From NCBI GenBank assembly GCA_002413785.1, contig DHXR01000054.1, forward strand, positions 1-64,000: a stretch of DNA of 64,000 bases, in the 5' to 3' direction. Positions within the stretch are counted from its first letter, which is position 1, and every line of letters starts with the position of its first letter. A model generated the notes under the pieces. That model did not search any database. It saw only the letters and a list, made by a program, of their open reading frames with translations, and was not told the origin of the DNA. A program made the position numbers and the translations under genes. Below, in pieces: positions 46,101-55,400 of the stretch. The stretch is from Mucilaginibacter sp. UBA5151. GTDB lineage: Bacteria > Bacteroidota > Bacteroidia > Sphingobacteriales > Sphingobacteriaceae.

Positions 46101-48805
46101 CGGTAGATCTGGTGATCTGGAACGAAGAGCATAACGGATATCGGCAGGTTTTCCAAAATGAAATTCAGGCACTTATTCCAGCCGAATTAAGGGATCGTCC
46201 CGGAGGTGTTTTTGTAAGAGCCGCTGATCAGATATCAAACGAGGATCGTATATTATTTCAAACAGTAGCACGTATTAATATTTCTGACAACGGTGGAACA
46301 TTAGCTGACCATGTTAAACGCAAACCGATTGCTAAGTTTGGAATCCCTTATATCACACCGGCACAAACCTATAAACCTTCATTTACACCAATTCCGTTAC
46401 CAAAAGACCTGCTCTTTTTTAATGGATTTGGAGGCTTTTCCTCTGATGGCAGCGAGTATGTTATTGCCATTGAAGACAAAAATAGAACTCCTGTTCCTTG
46501 GGTGAATGTAATTGCCAATCCTGATTTCGGAACAGTTATTTCAGAAAGTGGAACAGCATATACCTGGACTGAAAATGCACATGAATTAAGGCTTACGCCG
46601 TGGAATAATGATCCTGTGAGTGATACAGGAGGAGAAGCATTTTACCTGCGGGATGAGGAGAGCGGACATTTTTGGTCAACCACATTTCTTCCAACCGGAA
46701 GTCAAGCACCTTATGTTACACGTCATGGGTTTGGTTATAGTGTCTTTGAGCATATTGAAGACGGAATATATTCAGAAATGTTAGTTTATGCAGATATTAA
46801 ATCAGCTATTAAATTCACTGTATTAAAAACACGTAATCAATCCGGCAGATCACGCAAGCTTTCTGCCACAGGCTATACGGAATGGGTTCTTGGTGATAAC
46901 AGAATGAAAACCGCCATGTATATTCAAACTGAAGTTGATCCGGATAGCGGGGCACTTTTTGCCAAAAATCCATACAACACTGAATTTTCAAAGCGGGTTG
47001 CATTTTTCGATGTGGATTATTTAAAAAAATCCTTTACTGCTGATCGCACTGAATTTATTGGTCGTAACGGCACATTGAAAAACCCCGATGCAATGTCCCG
47101 CATTAAGCTTTCCGGAAAGATTGGACTGGCTTTAGATCCCTGTGCAGCAATACAGGTTCCATTCGATTTGTTAGATGGAGAAGAAAAAGAAATTATTTTC
47201 AGACTGGGAGCAGGGAAGGATATTAAAGATGCTAATGCAATCGTCAGGCAATTCAGGGGAACTGTGGCTGCACGCGATTCATTTGGAAAAGTAAAAAACT
47301 ATTGGAAACAGACTACCCACACTTTGCAGGTGGAAACCCCGGATGAAGCAATTAATATTATTACAAATGGTTGGCTCACCTACCAAACACTTTCGTCCCG
47401 GCTTTGGGGACGTAGTGGATATTATCAATCAGGAGGCGCTTTTGGTTTTAGGGATCAGTTGCAAGATGTGTTGTCGCTTCTTCATGCAGTGCCACACATT
47501 GCACGCAAACAAATTTTGCTTTGTGCTTCACGCCAATTCAAAGAAGGGGATGTACAGCATTGGTGGCATCCGCCAATCGGTCGTGGTATTCGGACCCGGT
47601 GCTCAGATGATTTTCTTTGGTTACCTTTTGTAACCTCTCTTTATATTTTACATACCGGAGACTCCGGGGTACTGGATGAGTTTACTCCTTTTCTGGAGGG
47701 GCGCCAACTAAATTCGGGCGAAGAATCATATTATGATCTCCCGGTTCAATCCGATAAATCTGCCAAACTTTATGACCATTGCGTGCGGGCAATTAAACAT
47801 GGGTTCAATTATGGCGAACACGGATTACCTTTAATTGGTAGCGGAGATTGGAATGATGGTTATAATAAGGTAGGCGAGGATGGTAAAGGAGAAAGCGTAT
47901 GGATGGCATTTTTCCTCTATGAGATACTCATTCGATTCGCAGAAATTGCACGTTTACATAAAGATTCAGCATTTGCTGATAAATGTAAAAAAGAAGCGCA
48001 GCAATTAAAAATAAATATTGGTAAGAATGCGTGGGATGGACAATGGTACAAGCGTGGTTGGTTCGACAATGGCACCCCGCTGGGGTCTTCAAGTAATGAA
48101 GAATGTAAGATTGATTCCATAGCCCAAAGTTGGTCCGTTTTATCAGGAGCAGGGGATACCAAACGCATAAATTCAGCCATGGAAGCTGCATACAACAACC
48201 TTGTACAAAATGATGCCCGGATAATTCTACTATTAGAACCGCCATTCGATAAGTCTGCTTTAAACCCTGGTTATATAAAAGGATATGTGCCGGGAGTAAG
48301 GGAGAATGGCGGACAATATACACATGCTTCAGTATGGATGATAATTGCTTTTGCCAAATTAGGGGATAACAAACGTGTATGGGAATTATTGAACATGATA
48401 AATCCAATTAACCATGGCAAAACTCCCGAAGAAATTGCAATCTACAAAGTAGAACCATACGTTTTGGCGGCAGATGTATATGCACTTGCCCCACATACAG
48501 GGCGTGGTGGATGGACATGGTACACCGGTTCTGCTGGTTGGATGTATCGTCTTATTATAGAATCCTTTCTTGGCCTGCAACGGGAGGCAAACAAATTAAA
48601 ATTTGTTCCATGTGTTCCTAAAGATTGGGAATCATTTAAAGTACATTACCAGTATTTGAATACGGTTTACCATATTGTAGTTATGCAAAAAAATAGTGCC
48701 GAAGAAATGATTGTGACAGTTGATGGAGTGAAGCAAGAAGACAAGATGATTACGCTTACAGATGATGGAGAGGGGCACAATGTTCAAATCACAATTGCAA
48801 GTTAA
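40127..48805 (+). CDS. Cyclic beta-1,2-glucan synthase (NdvB/Cgs type)
   Basis: A 2892-residue inner-membrane enzyme; known NdvB/Cgs proteins of rhizobia and Brucella are about 2800-2870 aa. TM pairs lie at about 425-480 and 830-1000. Between them is the GT84 glycosyltransferase: D640-x-D642 in VITLDTDTQLP and the (R/Q)xxRW-type motif RRSRWVRGDWQ at 785-795. Next comes the glycoamylase-like domain (YVSTVDSGNLVGHLL near 1120; GLPWGVSESGYNMIN), then two GH94-type beta domains and the GH94 phosphorylase domain with GSGDWNDGYNK at 2572-2582. It makes and cyclises periplasmic beta-1,2-glucan, linked to osmotic adaptation and host interaction. Apparently intact. Confidence 0.93.
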   Translation: MKLIPSAHELISNMGVFFQTNKSKRSYLNEEPLRAELFSSDQMERFGKVLAGTHKLNTKPAQDYLLKRLAENETLLNEVRRLLTDSIKRKYQITPAGEWLLDNFYLIEEHIRNAKRLFPKNYSEDLPQLLNGASTGLPRIYDIVLEIISHSDGKIDIEILSGFVKAYQTVTNLKLGELWAIPIMLRLALIENIRRVSALIATDRVDENLADYWADEMIKTAENDPKNLILIIADMARSNPPIVSVFVSELTRQLRGKGPELALPLNWIEHQLSESGLTSAELINAEIQKQAAYQVSISNSIGSLRLLGSMDWRDFVETHSIVEQTLREDNDGIYGLMDFSTRDRYRHVVEHIAKKSKIAECEVARIAIQLMHENALRGDKDDRTSHVGYYLIGPGVSQTKKLAKMPVSASQRMWHILQTHAFQVYLAFILLITFAISAGILIRAYSDTKNYWLLLSIALLSLLCASQLAISVVNFFSTILVKPLLLPRMDFSLRIPPDFRTLVVIPAMFSSRDEIENLVEALEIRFLANRNANLHFGLLTDFTDAAQETLPADQALVDLAQHRIEELNKKYRRKKGDLFFLFHRPRRWNPQENVWMGYERKRGKLSELNSLLRGSSKKYFSLIIGDQSIFPDIKYVITLDTDTQLPMGSAWKLIGTMAHPLNRAWYDEKKKRVTKGYGILQPRVTVSLPDITSSLYARMHGNEPGTDPYTRASSDVYQDLFEEGSYIGKGIYEVDIFKKVLDGIFSKNSILSHDLLEGCYVRAALLSDVQLFEKYPTSYRVDMKRRSRWVRGDWQIFSWFLPFVPGPGRHWCKNPISGLSRWKIFDNLRRSLVPVALTTLILMGWIVLPSSLFWIIIVSGIIVVPIFITSVWDTIRKPKDVILTHHIRNSFRNIGDIFIKTLFTFICLPFEAFSNLMAIAHTLLRVLITRKKLLEWNPSINEEIVNKTSLPAFYSSMWIEPFLTSVVFIYLAIYSPVKLIIAGPILLFWLITPFITWWLSKPLAKQVSILTNEQNIFLRKVARKTWSFFERFVEYEDNWLPPDNFQEQPVALIAHHTSPTNIGLSLLANLSACDFGYITTGQLIERTMNTISTMGKMERYKGHFYNWYDTRSLNPLPPKYVSTVDSGNLVGHLLTLRQGILAIPHQKITGRKLFEGLLDTLRVLTDTLEENDIELLQQFKIDLEAACNSDLIMLKEVNFYIGALTKSFTSILEKLNNDAESETYWWKQILNKQIVQVNEDIQIFTPWFLLMTAPPKFIDFVSINSNSTLIELLKAARELQAEVNLQLTANNTPDESEWLELFQTSLTKTIYQADQRITLAENLVQQCNLLADMKWDFLYDRSSNLFIIGYNVQEHHIDSNLYDLLASETRLGTFIGIAQGKLPEESWFALGRLLTNVDGAPILLSWSGSMFEYLMPLLVMPTYENTLLDQTCKAAVEWQIKYGKHKGLPWGVSESGYNMINADSQYQYRAFGAPGLGLKRGLEEDSVIAPYASALALMVAPEKACENLQLLYEKGFEGRYGFYEAIDYTPSRLQRGQSCAIVYSFMAHHQGMSLLSLAYLLLDQPMQKLFESVPEFKAILLLLQERIPKATSFFAHTTDIADINYVASESETRIINTPNTAIPEVQLLSNGKYHVMVTNAGAGYSRWKDFAVTRWHEDGTCDNWGTFCYIRDLESETYWSNTHQPTLEKGEKYEAAFSQGRADFHTTNYDIETHTEIVVSPEDDIEMRRVHIANCSGIRRTIEVTSYAEVVLAPAASDFMQRAFSNLFVQTEIIPLQHTIICTRRPRSAEEHPPWLFHLMTIQGKDPEEISYETNRMEFIGHGNTIVNPQVMNNSGPLSGNQGSVLDPIVAIRYKITLDPEETITADMVIGIAETKEICQSLIDKYQDKHHKDRVFELAWTHSHIVLRQINASETDAQLYGCLASSVLFSNSLFRADPAILINNHRQQSGLWGYSISGDLPIVLLKIEKQSNMQLARQLIQAHTYWRLKGLAVDLVIWNEEHNGYRQVFQNEIQALIPAELRDRPGGVFVRAADQISNEDRILFQTVARINISDNGGTLADHVKRKPIAKFGIPYITPAQTYKPSFTPIPLPKDLLFFNGFGGFSSDGSEYVIAIEDKNRTPVPWVNVIANPDFGTVISESGTAYTWTENAHELRLTPWNNDPVSDTGGEAFYLRDEESGHFWSTTFLPTGSQAPYVTRHGFGYSVFEHIEDGIYSEMLVYADIKSAIKFTVLKTRNQSGRSRKLSATGYTEWVLGDNRMKTAMYIQTEVDPDSGALFAKNPYNTEFSKRVAFFDVDYLKKSFTADRTEFIGRNGTLKNPDAMSRIKLSGKIGLALDPCAAIQVPFDLLDGEEKEIIFRLGAGKDIKDANAIVRQFRGTVAARDSFGKVKNYWKQTTHTLQVETPDEAINIITNGWLTYQTLSSRLWGRSGYYQSGGAFGFRDQLQDVLSLLHAVPHIARKQILLCASRQFKEGDVQHWWHPPIGRGIRTRCSDDFLWLPFVTSLYILHTGDSGVLDEFTPFLEGRQLNSGEESYYDLPVQSDKSAKLYDHCVRAIKHGFNYGEHGLPLIGSGDWNDGYNKVGEDGKGESVWMAFFLYEILIRFAEIARLHKDSAFADKCKKEAQQLKINIGKNAWDGQWYKRGWFDNGTPLGSSSNEECKIDSIAQSWSVLSGAGDTKRINSAMEAAYNNLVQNDARIILLLEPPFDKSALNPGYIKGYVPGVRENGGQYTHASVWMIIAFAKLGDNKRVWELLNMINPINHGKTPEEIAIYKVEPYVLAADVYALAPHTGRGGWTWYTGSAGWMYRLIIESFLGLQREANKLKFVPCVPKDWESFKVHYQYLNTVYHIVVMQKNSAEEMIVTVDGVKQEDKMITLTDDGEGHNVQITIAS

Positions 48806-49289
48806 AACAGATCAAAGTTTATTATACAGTTTTCTGCACAGTAAGCAATCAAAGGAAAATAAGCAATTGTATATGCAATGCCCATTCTATTATTTATAGC
48901 AGTTTAATTATCCCTAATGTTTAAACAGATAATCAAATAATGAAATGGAGATTAAACTTTGAAAATATCATTATAATTGTTAAAAACGTCATTACGATTT
49001 TTTCCAGGGTTCCCCTGTCCGTACTCATCATGAAAAACTTTCAGGTCAATCTTATTGGCCTTAGTCATCCGCCACTATTCCTACAAACCCGTCCGGGGAT
49101 AAGGAAGCACTTTGGGACCGCGGTATGGCTCATAACCTCTGCCGAAGATACTGAAATACATGGAAGCACTCTGAACCTTCTGGTGTTTTTCCAGAAGTTC
49201 ACAAAATTGGGAATACCCCCAACCTTCCAGATACTCTTTCCTAACCAATAAACGGTTAACCGCGGTACACCGCGCTTCTGCTTAACGTT
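48806..49289. other. Intergenic region with transposase remnant
   Basis: 484 bases between the glucan synthase and the acyltransferase. A short IS21-like istA fossil is at 49150-49270 (minus). A plus-strand frame at 48940-49251 has no protein-like features and is treated as chance. Confidence 0.5.
49150..49270 (-). pseudogene. IS21-family transposase (IstA) fragment
   Basis: The minus strand reads VNRLLVRKEYLEGWGYSQFC followed by ELLEKHQKVQSASM, which matches the segment of IS21 IstA that begins LLWxEYxxxxPxGYxYSQFCE. Only about 35 codons are recognisable; downstream the frame degenerates with stops. The terminal repeats of the element were not found. Confidence 0.55.
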
Positions 49290-50531
49290 CTAAATTTTAA
49301 TAAATATCATTTTTTTATACATCCAATATAAAATCATCCATAGTAACAATAGTGTCAGTCCCCCGTTTATCAGGGTGGCATAAGCGAAACCAAATATCTG
49401 ATCGTAATTTTGTCCAAGATGCACATGAAGGGAATTGGATAATAACGCTCTGACTCCACCATCAGCCATAACATAGGCGGCAATGGAATTGGTGCCTATA
49501 ACCATTAAAAAGAACGACCACTTCTTTCTGCCGGCCACATCTATAACCGCGTAAAAAAAGGCCAGCAACAGGAAGCATAAGCCGCCACTGAAGATAGTCC
49601 ATGCCGGAGTCCAAATGCGCTTTACTATAGGGTTAATACCTGTAAAATGCAATAAAAGACCTAAAGCCGCTAAACTTACACCTGTTATTAAAAAAAACTT
49701 TACTTTATAGCGGCCATTGGTATTGGCTTTTAATGCATTACCAGCAAACAGGCCTAAAATCATCGTTCCCAGAGTAGGAATAAAACTTAGTGTAGAATAT
49801 CCGCCTTCATTATAAAGAAATGGACTTTTTCGTGGAAAAAGGTTTAAAAACCAGCGATCAAAAGCCCAGGCAAGATTTGTATTCTTGTTCCAGTGTGCTG
49901 CAAAGCCATGGAAATTATACCCCCAATCACGAGTTACCCCGGCAGCGGTATAATCAAAATTGGCATTTGGCAAAGGATATAAAGCAAAAGCCAGCCAATA
50001 GGCTACCAGCAAAGTAATTAGCGCAATTAACTGTACACGTTGAGAGTAAAAGCCTAAGATAAACAGAAAAATATACCCTAAACCAATTTGAGTAAGGGTA
50101 TCTTCAAACGTAAAGTAAGTTTGTTTTGAAGACATCGAACGCAAAAATATTCCCAGACATATCAGAATAATTGAACGTATAACTGTGTGCTTTAGTAAAG
50201 CTCCAAATGTTGCCTTTTTTTGTATTCGGCTTGCAATCGAGAAAGGTAATGCTACTCCTACTAAAAAAGTGAAGGAAGGCTGTATTAAATCATGTAATGA
50301 GCATCCAAACCAAGCTACATGGTCTTGGTTTAAATATAAAAATTGCCAGAAAGAACTGCTTGGTAACGCGTGTGACACGTCCTTAAACGAAAGGACTTCG
50401 GCCATCATTAATAGCATTACAAAACCCCTGTATGCATCCACAGAAGTGATCCTTTGGATTGGCAGGAATGGGTTTACAACAGCGTCGGAAGCTATAGATT
50501 GTTCAACGGTGGGTATTGGTGTAGTTTGCAT
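49290..50531 (-). CDS. HGSNAT-like (DUF5009) membrane acyltransferase
   Basis: A 413-residue protein with about 11 TM helices of the heparan-alpha-glucosaminide N-acetyltransferase-like family. The conserved start TSVDAYRGFVMLLMMAEVL and the loop FLVGVALPFSIASRIQKK are typical, and WFGCSLHDLIQPSF holds the conserved His-Asp. Family members move acetyl groups across the membrane onto amino sugars; bacterial roles are mostly untested. It follows susD on the same strand by 306 bases and fits the amino-sugar theme of this locus. Confidence 0.85.
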   Translation of the reverse strand: MQTTPIPTVEQSIASDAVVNPFLPIQRITSVDAYRGFVMLLMMAEVLSFKDVSHALPSSSFWQFLYLNQDHVAWFGCSLHDLIQPSFTFLVGVALPFSIASRIQKKATFGALLKHTVIRSIILICLGIFLRSMSSKQTYFTFEDTLTQIGLGYIFLFILGFYSQRVQLIALITLLVAYWLAFALYPLPNANFDYTAAGVTRDWGYNFHGFAAHWNKNTNLAWAFDRWFLNLFPRKSPFLYNEGGYSTLSFIPTLGTMILGLFAGNALKANTNGRYKVKFFLITGVSLAALGLLLHFTGINPIVKRIWTPAWTIFSGGLCFLLLAFFYAVIDVAGRKKWSFFLMVIGTNSIAAYVMADGGVRALLSNSLHVHLGQNYDQIFGFAYATLINGGLTLLLLWMILYWMYKKMIFIKI

Positions 50532-50711
50532 AACATATTTATGATTAGAACTTATTTATTTTTTGAATTATCGTAAAATATTTATTGACTGAAAAGCTTT
50601 TTGCCAAACCATCAAATGTACGGTTATCTGTAAAAGCCGAACAACCCAAAGGTTTATATCAGAAGCTGGATAACATTTAATTTTCTGCAGCGATTTTCAA
50701 CTTTAGCTGTT

Positions 50712-50816
50712 TCTTTTTTTTGCTTTAAAAATTTTAAAGCAAAAAGATTATTAAAATCACCGGAATCTTTTTAAGTTGACTTTAGTACCGGATCACCGGC
50801 ATTAAAATCAACTTAA
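50712..50816 (-). terminator. Two hairpins after susD
   Basis: Hairpin A pairs TTAAGTTGA (50771-50779) with TCAACTTAA (50808-50816), enclosing a CCGG/CCGG core, 22 bases after the susD stop. Hairpin B is an A/T-rich perfect inverted repeat at about 50712-50747 (TTTTTGCTTTAAAA against TTTTAAAGCAAAAA). They are placed to end or reduce transcription between susCD and the acyltransferase gene. B reads as a terminator on both strands. Confidence 0.5.
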
Positions 50817-50837
50817 TAATTATTAATACCCTAAGGC

Positions 50838-52475
50838 TTAAAAACCAGGATTTTGTTTTAAATTCTTATTGATATTTATTTCTGTCTGTGGTACCGGCCA
50901 CAGGTAATTCTTATCAGAGAATTGCCTTGTTTCTACTTTTAAATTATCCCCGGTTATGGTGTATTGGCCTGTGGTGGCATTTACCGTGCCTAAACGTGTG
51001 CCATAAACCGGACCACTCATTACCTGAGCGCCTATTTTCCACCGTTGTATATCAAAGTAGCGCAATCCTTCTATTGCGAATTCAACCCTGCGTTCCCTGC
51101 GAACTAAAGTGCGTAAGGTTGTTTGATTGTTATACACCGACTGATCTACAGATGGCATACCTACCCTGTTTCTCACCAGGTTTATTGCACTGTAAACAGA
51201 ACCGTCAATCTGTCCGGCTTCTATCTTAGCTTCTGCGTAAGATAACAAAACTTCTGCATAGCGGATAACGATCATGTTTAAACCGCTCTGAAACAGATTA
51301 TCAAAGTCACCAAGGTTTGAGGTGTATTTTTTAACTACATATCCGCTTGGAGAAGTGTTATTTCCACTTGCATAAAAATCGGCCGACGAGGGATCCAAAG
51401 GATCATAATAATTGACGCTTATGCTACCGGCAGGAATATTCGGAGCACCAGGATAAAGAATAGTAGCCGCAAGTCGAGGGTCGCGATTTAAGTAGGGATT
51501 ATTTGGATCATAACCTGATGCAGGATCAGTGATCACCTTACCATTTTCCATTTCATAACTATCAACCAAATCCTGCAAAGGATCAATGGATGACCATCCT
51601 CCCATAGAATTTGACGGCATTACGCCTAACAGGCCATTAGCATCTTCAGAAGGATTTTCAACATATTGAGCCGCGGTAATAATTTCACTGTTAGTATATT
51701 GGTTTTGCATGCGGAACAGATCAGAATAACTTGGATCTAAAGAATACCCCATGCCCATTAAAGATTGACAATCGGTAATACAATCCGTATAATCCTGCTC
51801 GTACAATTCAACTCTTGCCTTTAATGCCAAAGCAGCGCCTTTTGTAATATGCCCGACATCAGCACCCGAGTAACTTGCGGCCAGGTCAGGAACTGCAGCG
51901 GCAAGTTCGGCCAATATAAATTTAGTTACATCAGCTTTTGGAGTTCTAACACTGACATTAGCCTGCGCGGTGGTAAGTATAGTGGTAACCAAAGGCACAT
52001 CACCATATAACTGGCTCATCAGGAAATACTCATAAGCGCGTATAAACCTTACTTGTGCAATCATTTGGGCCTTCAGTGTGGCGTCCATTGGCGTTTTGCC
52101 TATGTTGGCCAAAAAGAAATTACATTTGGTTACCGTGGTATAGTTCCAGAGATCAGCAGCACCGGTTAGCGTAGCTGTAATGGTTCCATTGCCAAATGCC
52201 TGAAAGCCTTCCCATGGCCATTGGCTATAAGCATTGTCTGACATGCAATCCAAATAAGCAATGTTGGTTCCGTCTGCCCAGCCAGAGGCACAAACGCTGA
52301 CATTATTATGCTGCCCGTGATAAACACCTGTAAGCGCCGCATTTGCATCAGCGGCTGAGTTCCATAAGCTTTCATTACTGTAAGCATCCTGTGGATTCCT
52401 GTCAAGAAAGTCTTTTTTACAGGCAGAAAACAAACATAGTACAACTGATATATTGAGTATAAAATTCTTTTTCAT
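50838..52475 (-). CDS. SusD/RagB family outer-membrane glycan-binding lipoprotein
   Basis: Surface lipoprotein that captures a glycan for import by its SusC partner. Signal peptide with lipobox LFSAC (C19) and then KKDFLDRNPQDAYS, the common SusD N-terminus; TPR-like helices through the middle; the C-terminal half has the SusD block LVRRERRVEFAIEGLRYFDI (about 460-480) and ends in NLKQNPGF. 545 aa is normal. It lies 20 bases downstream of susC. The ligand is unknown. Confidence 0.95.
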   Translation of the reverse strand: MKKNFILNISVVLCLFSACKKDFLDRNPQDAYSNESLWNSAADANAALTGVYHGQHNNVSVCASGWADGTNIAYLDCMSDNAYSQWPWEGFQAFGNGTITATLTGAADLWNYTTVTKCNFFLANIGKTPMDATLKAQMIAQVRFIRAYEYFLMSQLYGDVPLVTTILTTAQANVSVRTPKADVTKFILAELAAAVPDLAASYSGADVGHITKGAALALKARVELYEQDYTDCITDCQSLMGMGYSLDPSYSDLFRMQNQYTNSEIITAAQYVENPSEDANGLLGVMPSNSMGGWSSIDPLQDLVDSYEMENGKVITDPASGYDPNNPYLNRDPRLAATILYPGAPNIPAGSISVNYYDPLDPSSADFYASGNNTSPSGYVVKKYTSNLGDFDNLFQSGLNMIVIRYAEVLLSYAEAKIEAGQIDGSVYSAINLVRNRVGMPSVDQSVYNNQTTLRTLVRRERRVEFAIEGLRYFDIQRWKIGAQVMSGPVYGTRLGTVNATTGQYTITGDNLKVETRQFSDKNYLWPVPQTEININKNLKQNPGF

Positions 52476-52495
52476 GTTTTTAATAATTACGAGTA

Positions 52496-55400
52496 TTAAA
52501 AAGTTACACTTAAACCGAGAGAATTGATTTTTACCTGTGGATAATCATAGCCATTTTCTCCCAGCGGGGCTTCCGGATCTACCCATTTATAGAATTGAGT
52601 TAATGTGAAAACATTTTGTCCGCTATAATAAATTCTGAGTTTTTGAATATGTAAAGCCTCTGCCAGGCTTTTAGGAAGTGTATATCCTAATTGCAGATTT
52701 TTTAGTCTTACATAACTGGCATTTCTTACCCAAAAAGATGATGGGTTTGCTGAAGGATCATTTTGTTGATAATTTATCCATAGCCGCGGGAAATCAGTGG
52801 ATGTGTTATCTGGCGACCAGCTGTTAAGCAACGCAGCGGTAGGCTTGCCAACAGCATTCCCATTTCCACCCAGCATAACACCCGAAATAAGATTCTTAAC
52901 ACCTGCAGCACCTTGGAAGAAACCTGTCAGATCGAAATGTTTCCAGGCTACATTTAAATTTAAACCAAACGTTACCTTTGGGAAATTTGAACCTAAGTAA
53001 ACTTTATCATTCCCGTCAATTTGACCATCGCCATTCACATCCTTGTAAATCAAATCGCCCGGGCCTGTGGGGCCGCCTAAGTTTTGTGTTGCATGAGCGT
53101 TAATTTGTGCCTGATTTTGGAAAATACCTGTAGCCTGGTATCCATAAAATGAGTTGATGGGAAGCCCTACCTCAATAATGGTAGCTCCGTTTATAACCGG
53201 AGAAGAACTTGGCCCCAGGCTGGTTACCTTATTGGTAATAAAGGAAGCATTAGCTGAAATATTATAAGTAAAATCACCAGCCTTATCATGGTATGCCAGC
53301 CCAAATTCCCAGCCCTTGTTTTGTACACTTGAAGTATTTTGAATCGGTGGGGTTAAGCCGTAAGTTGCGCCTACCGGAAGGTTATACAGTATCCCTGTCG
53401 TATTTTTTATAAAGTAGTCAGCTGTTAAACTTAATTTATTATTAAAAAAATCTGCATCTAAACCTAAATCCGTCTCTGTGGTAGTTTCCCAGGCAATAGC
53501 ACTATTAGCACCGTATACGGGAGCTACCCCACCAACAACTATACCACCAAACGGATAGTTTTGGCCCGAGCTTACTGTTGGTATATATGGGTATAAATAA
53601 TTAGTACCAGCGACAGTAATATTCTGATTACCCAATTGTCCCCATGATCCGCGGATCTTTAAATTTTGAACTACTGATTTTAAAGGCGCAAAGAAATCTT
53701 CTTCAGAGACTCTCCATCCTGCTGATCCTCCGGGGAACACTCCCCAGCGTTTTGCGGGTGCAAAACGGGATGATCCATCATCACGAATATCGCCTTCCAA
53801 TAGGTATTTTCCTTTATAATCGTAGTTAATTCTTCCAAAAAAGGATTGTAAACCTTGCTCATAACTATCATTGGTGGATGTTTCTCCGGTTGTAGGGGCC
53901 ACTGTTAAATCACTTAATGAATTATTTAAAAACCCTTGTCTGTAACCTTGTAAAAAATAATATCTGGTATATTCCTGTGAATAGCCGGCTAATGCTTTGA
54001 AGTTATTATCACCCAGCTTTAAACTGTAATCCAATATGGCCTGCGGCGTAATAATCGTGGTGCTGTTATACGTATCTGTAGCATTACTTATACTGGGCTG
54101 CCCGCTGTTGCTCCCGTCAGGATTATAGTATTGTATAGCAGATACAAAATTGTTGTTTTGATTTTGTATTAATTTATATGCTAACGAAGGTTTAAAATGC
54201 AAACCCTTTACGATTTCCCAGTCTGCACCGGCAATCCCCTGTAAGTTATAAGCGTTTTGATCATTAAAAGATGGAGAATTAACCCATGCCAACGGACTAC
54301 CATCAGAAATGTGCCCATAATCCCCATTTGCATATTTATAAGGAATAATTGGCGATATCCTGTTAATTTGCAAGATAATCTGGTTAAATGACTGATCATA
54401 AGAAAGTGAACTTTGAGGCTCAGTCAGAGGTTGATAAGTATAAGCTAAATTTGCATATACACTCAATTTATCATTCACTTTATTGGTAAGGTTTAACCGG
54501 GTTGTATAACGCTGGGTATTGGTTTTTTCTGTTATACCATCCTGATCAAAATAACCGAGTGAAAAAGCGTATTGGGTTTTATCATTGCCGCCATTAACAC
54601 CTACATAATGATTTTGTTGAAACCCGCTGCCATTATAAAATAATTTCAGCCAGTCTGTATTAGGGTAATTGATCGGGTCTGAACCATTTTTAAATGTTTG
54701 AATCTGCTGTGCCGTATATACAAGGGTACCTTGTTCATTGATCTTTGCCTGGTTATACAAGGTTGCCGCCTGCCAGGATGGAAGGTAGTCGGGCAGGACT
54801 GTTGCCGCTTGTTTACCGAAATAATCACTGTAAGTTATTTGCGCAGTTCCCTTTTTACCCTTTTTAGTTGTTACCACAATTACACCACTAGCGGCACGCG
54901 AGCCATAAATGGATGCCGATGCGGCATCTTTCAATACAGATATATTATCAACGTCATCTGAATTTATAGCATTTAAATCGTTAGGGGTAGAAATAACGCC
55001 GTCAATAACAACCATTGGGTCGGTGTTATTTAATGTACCTATGCCCCGGATGTTTATTGTACCAGCATCCTTTCCCGGCTGCCCATTACCGGACACAATG
55101 GTTACACCAGGCATTGTACCTTCAAGCGCATTAGTAAGACCTGTAACCGGGCGATCTTCTAACTGGACAGAAGTTACGCCCGATACAGCACCCGTTAAAT
55201 TTGCTTTTTTCTGGGTACCATAGCCTACTACCACTACTTCATCTAAAGCTTTTTGACTTGATACCAGTATTAAGTTAACAATCATTTTTCCATTTACGTT
55301 TACATCCCGCGGATTATACCCCAAAAATGAAAAGGTCAAAACACCATCTGTGGGAACGCTAATGGAAAACCGCCCATTCGCATCAGTAGATACACCGACA

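Noticed and set aside
48940..49251. 103-codon plus-strand frame after the glucan synthase
   Set aside because: It is antisense to the IS21 transposase fossil, which explains the open frame better.
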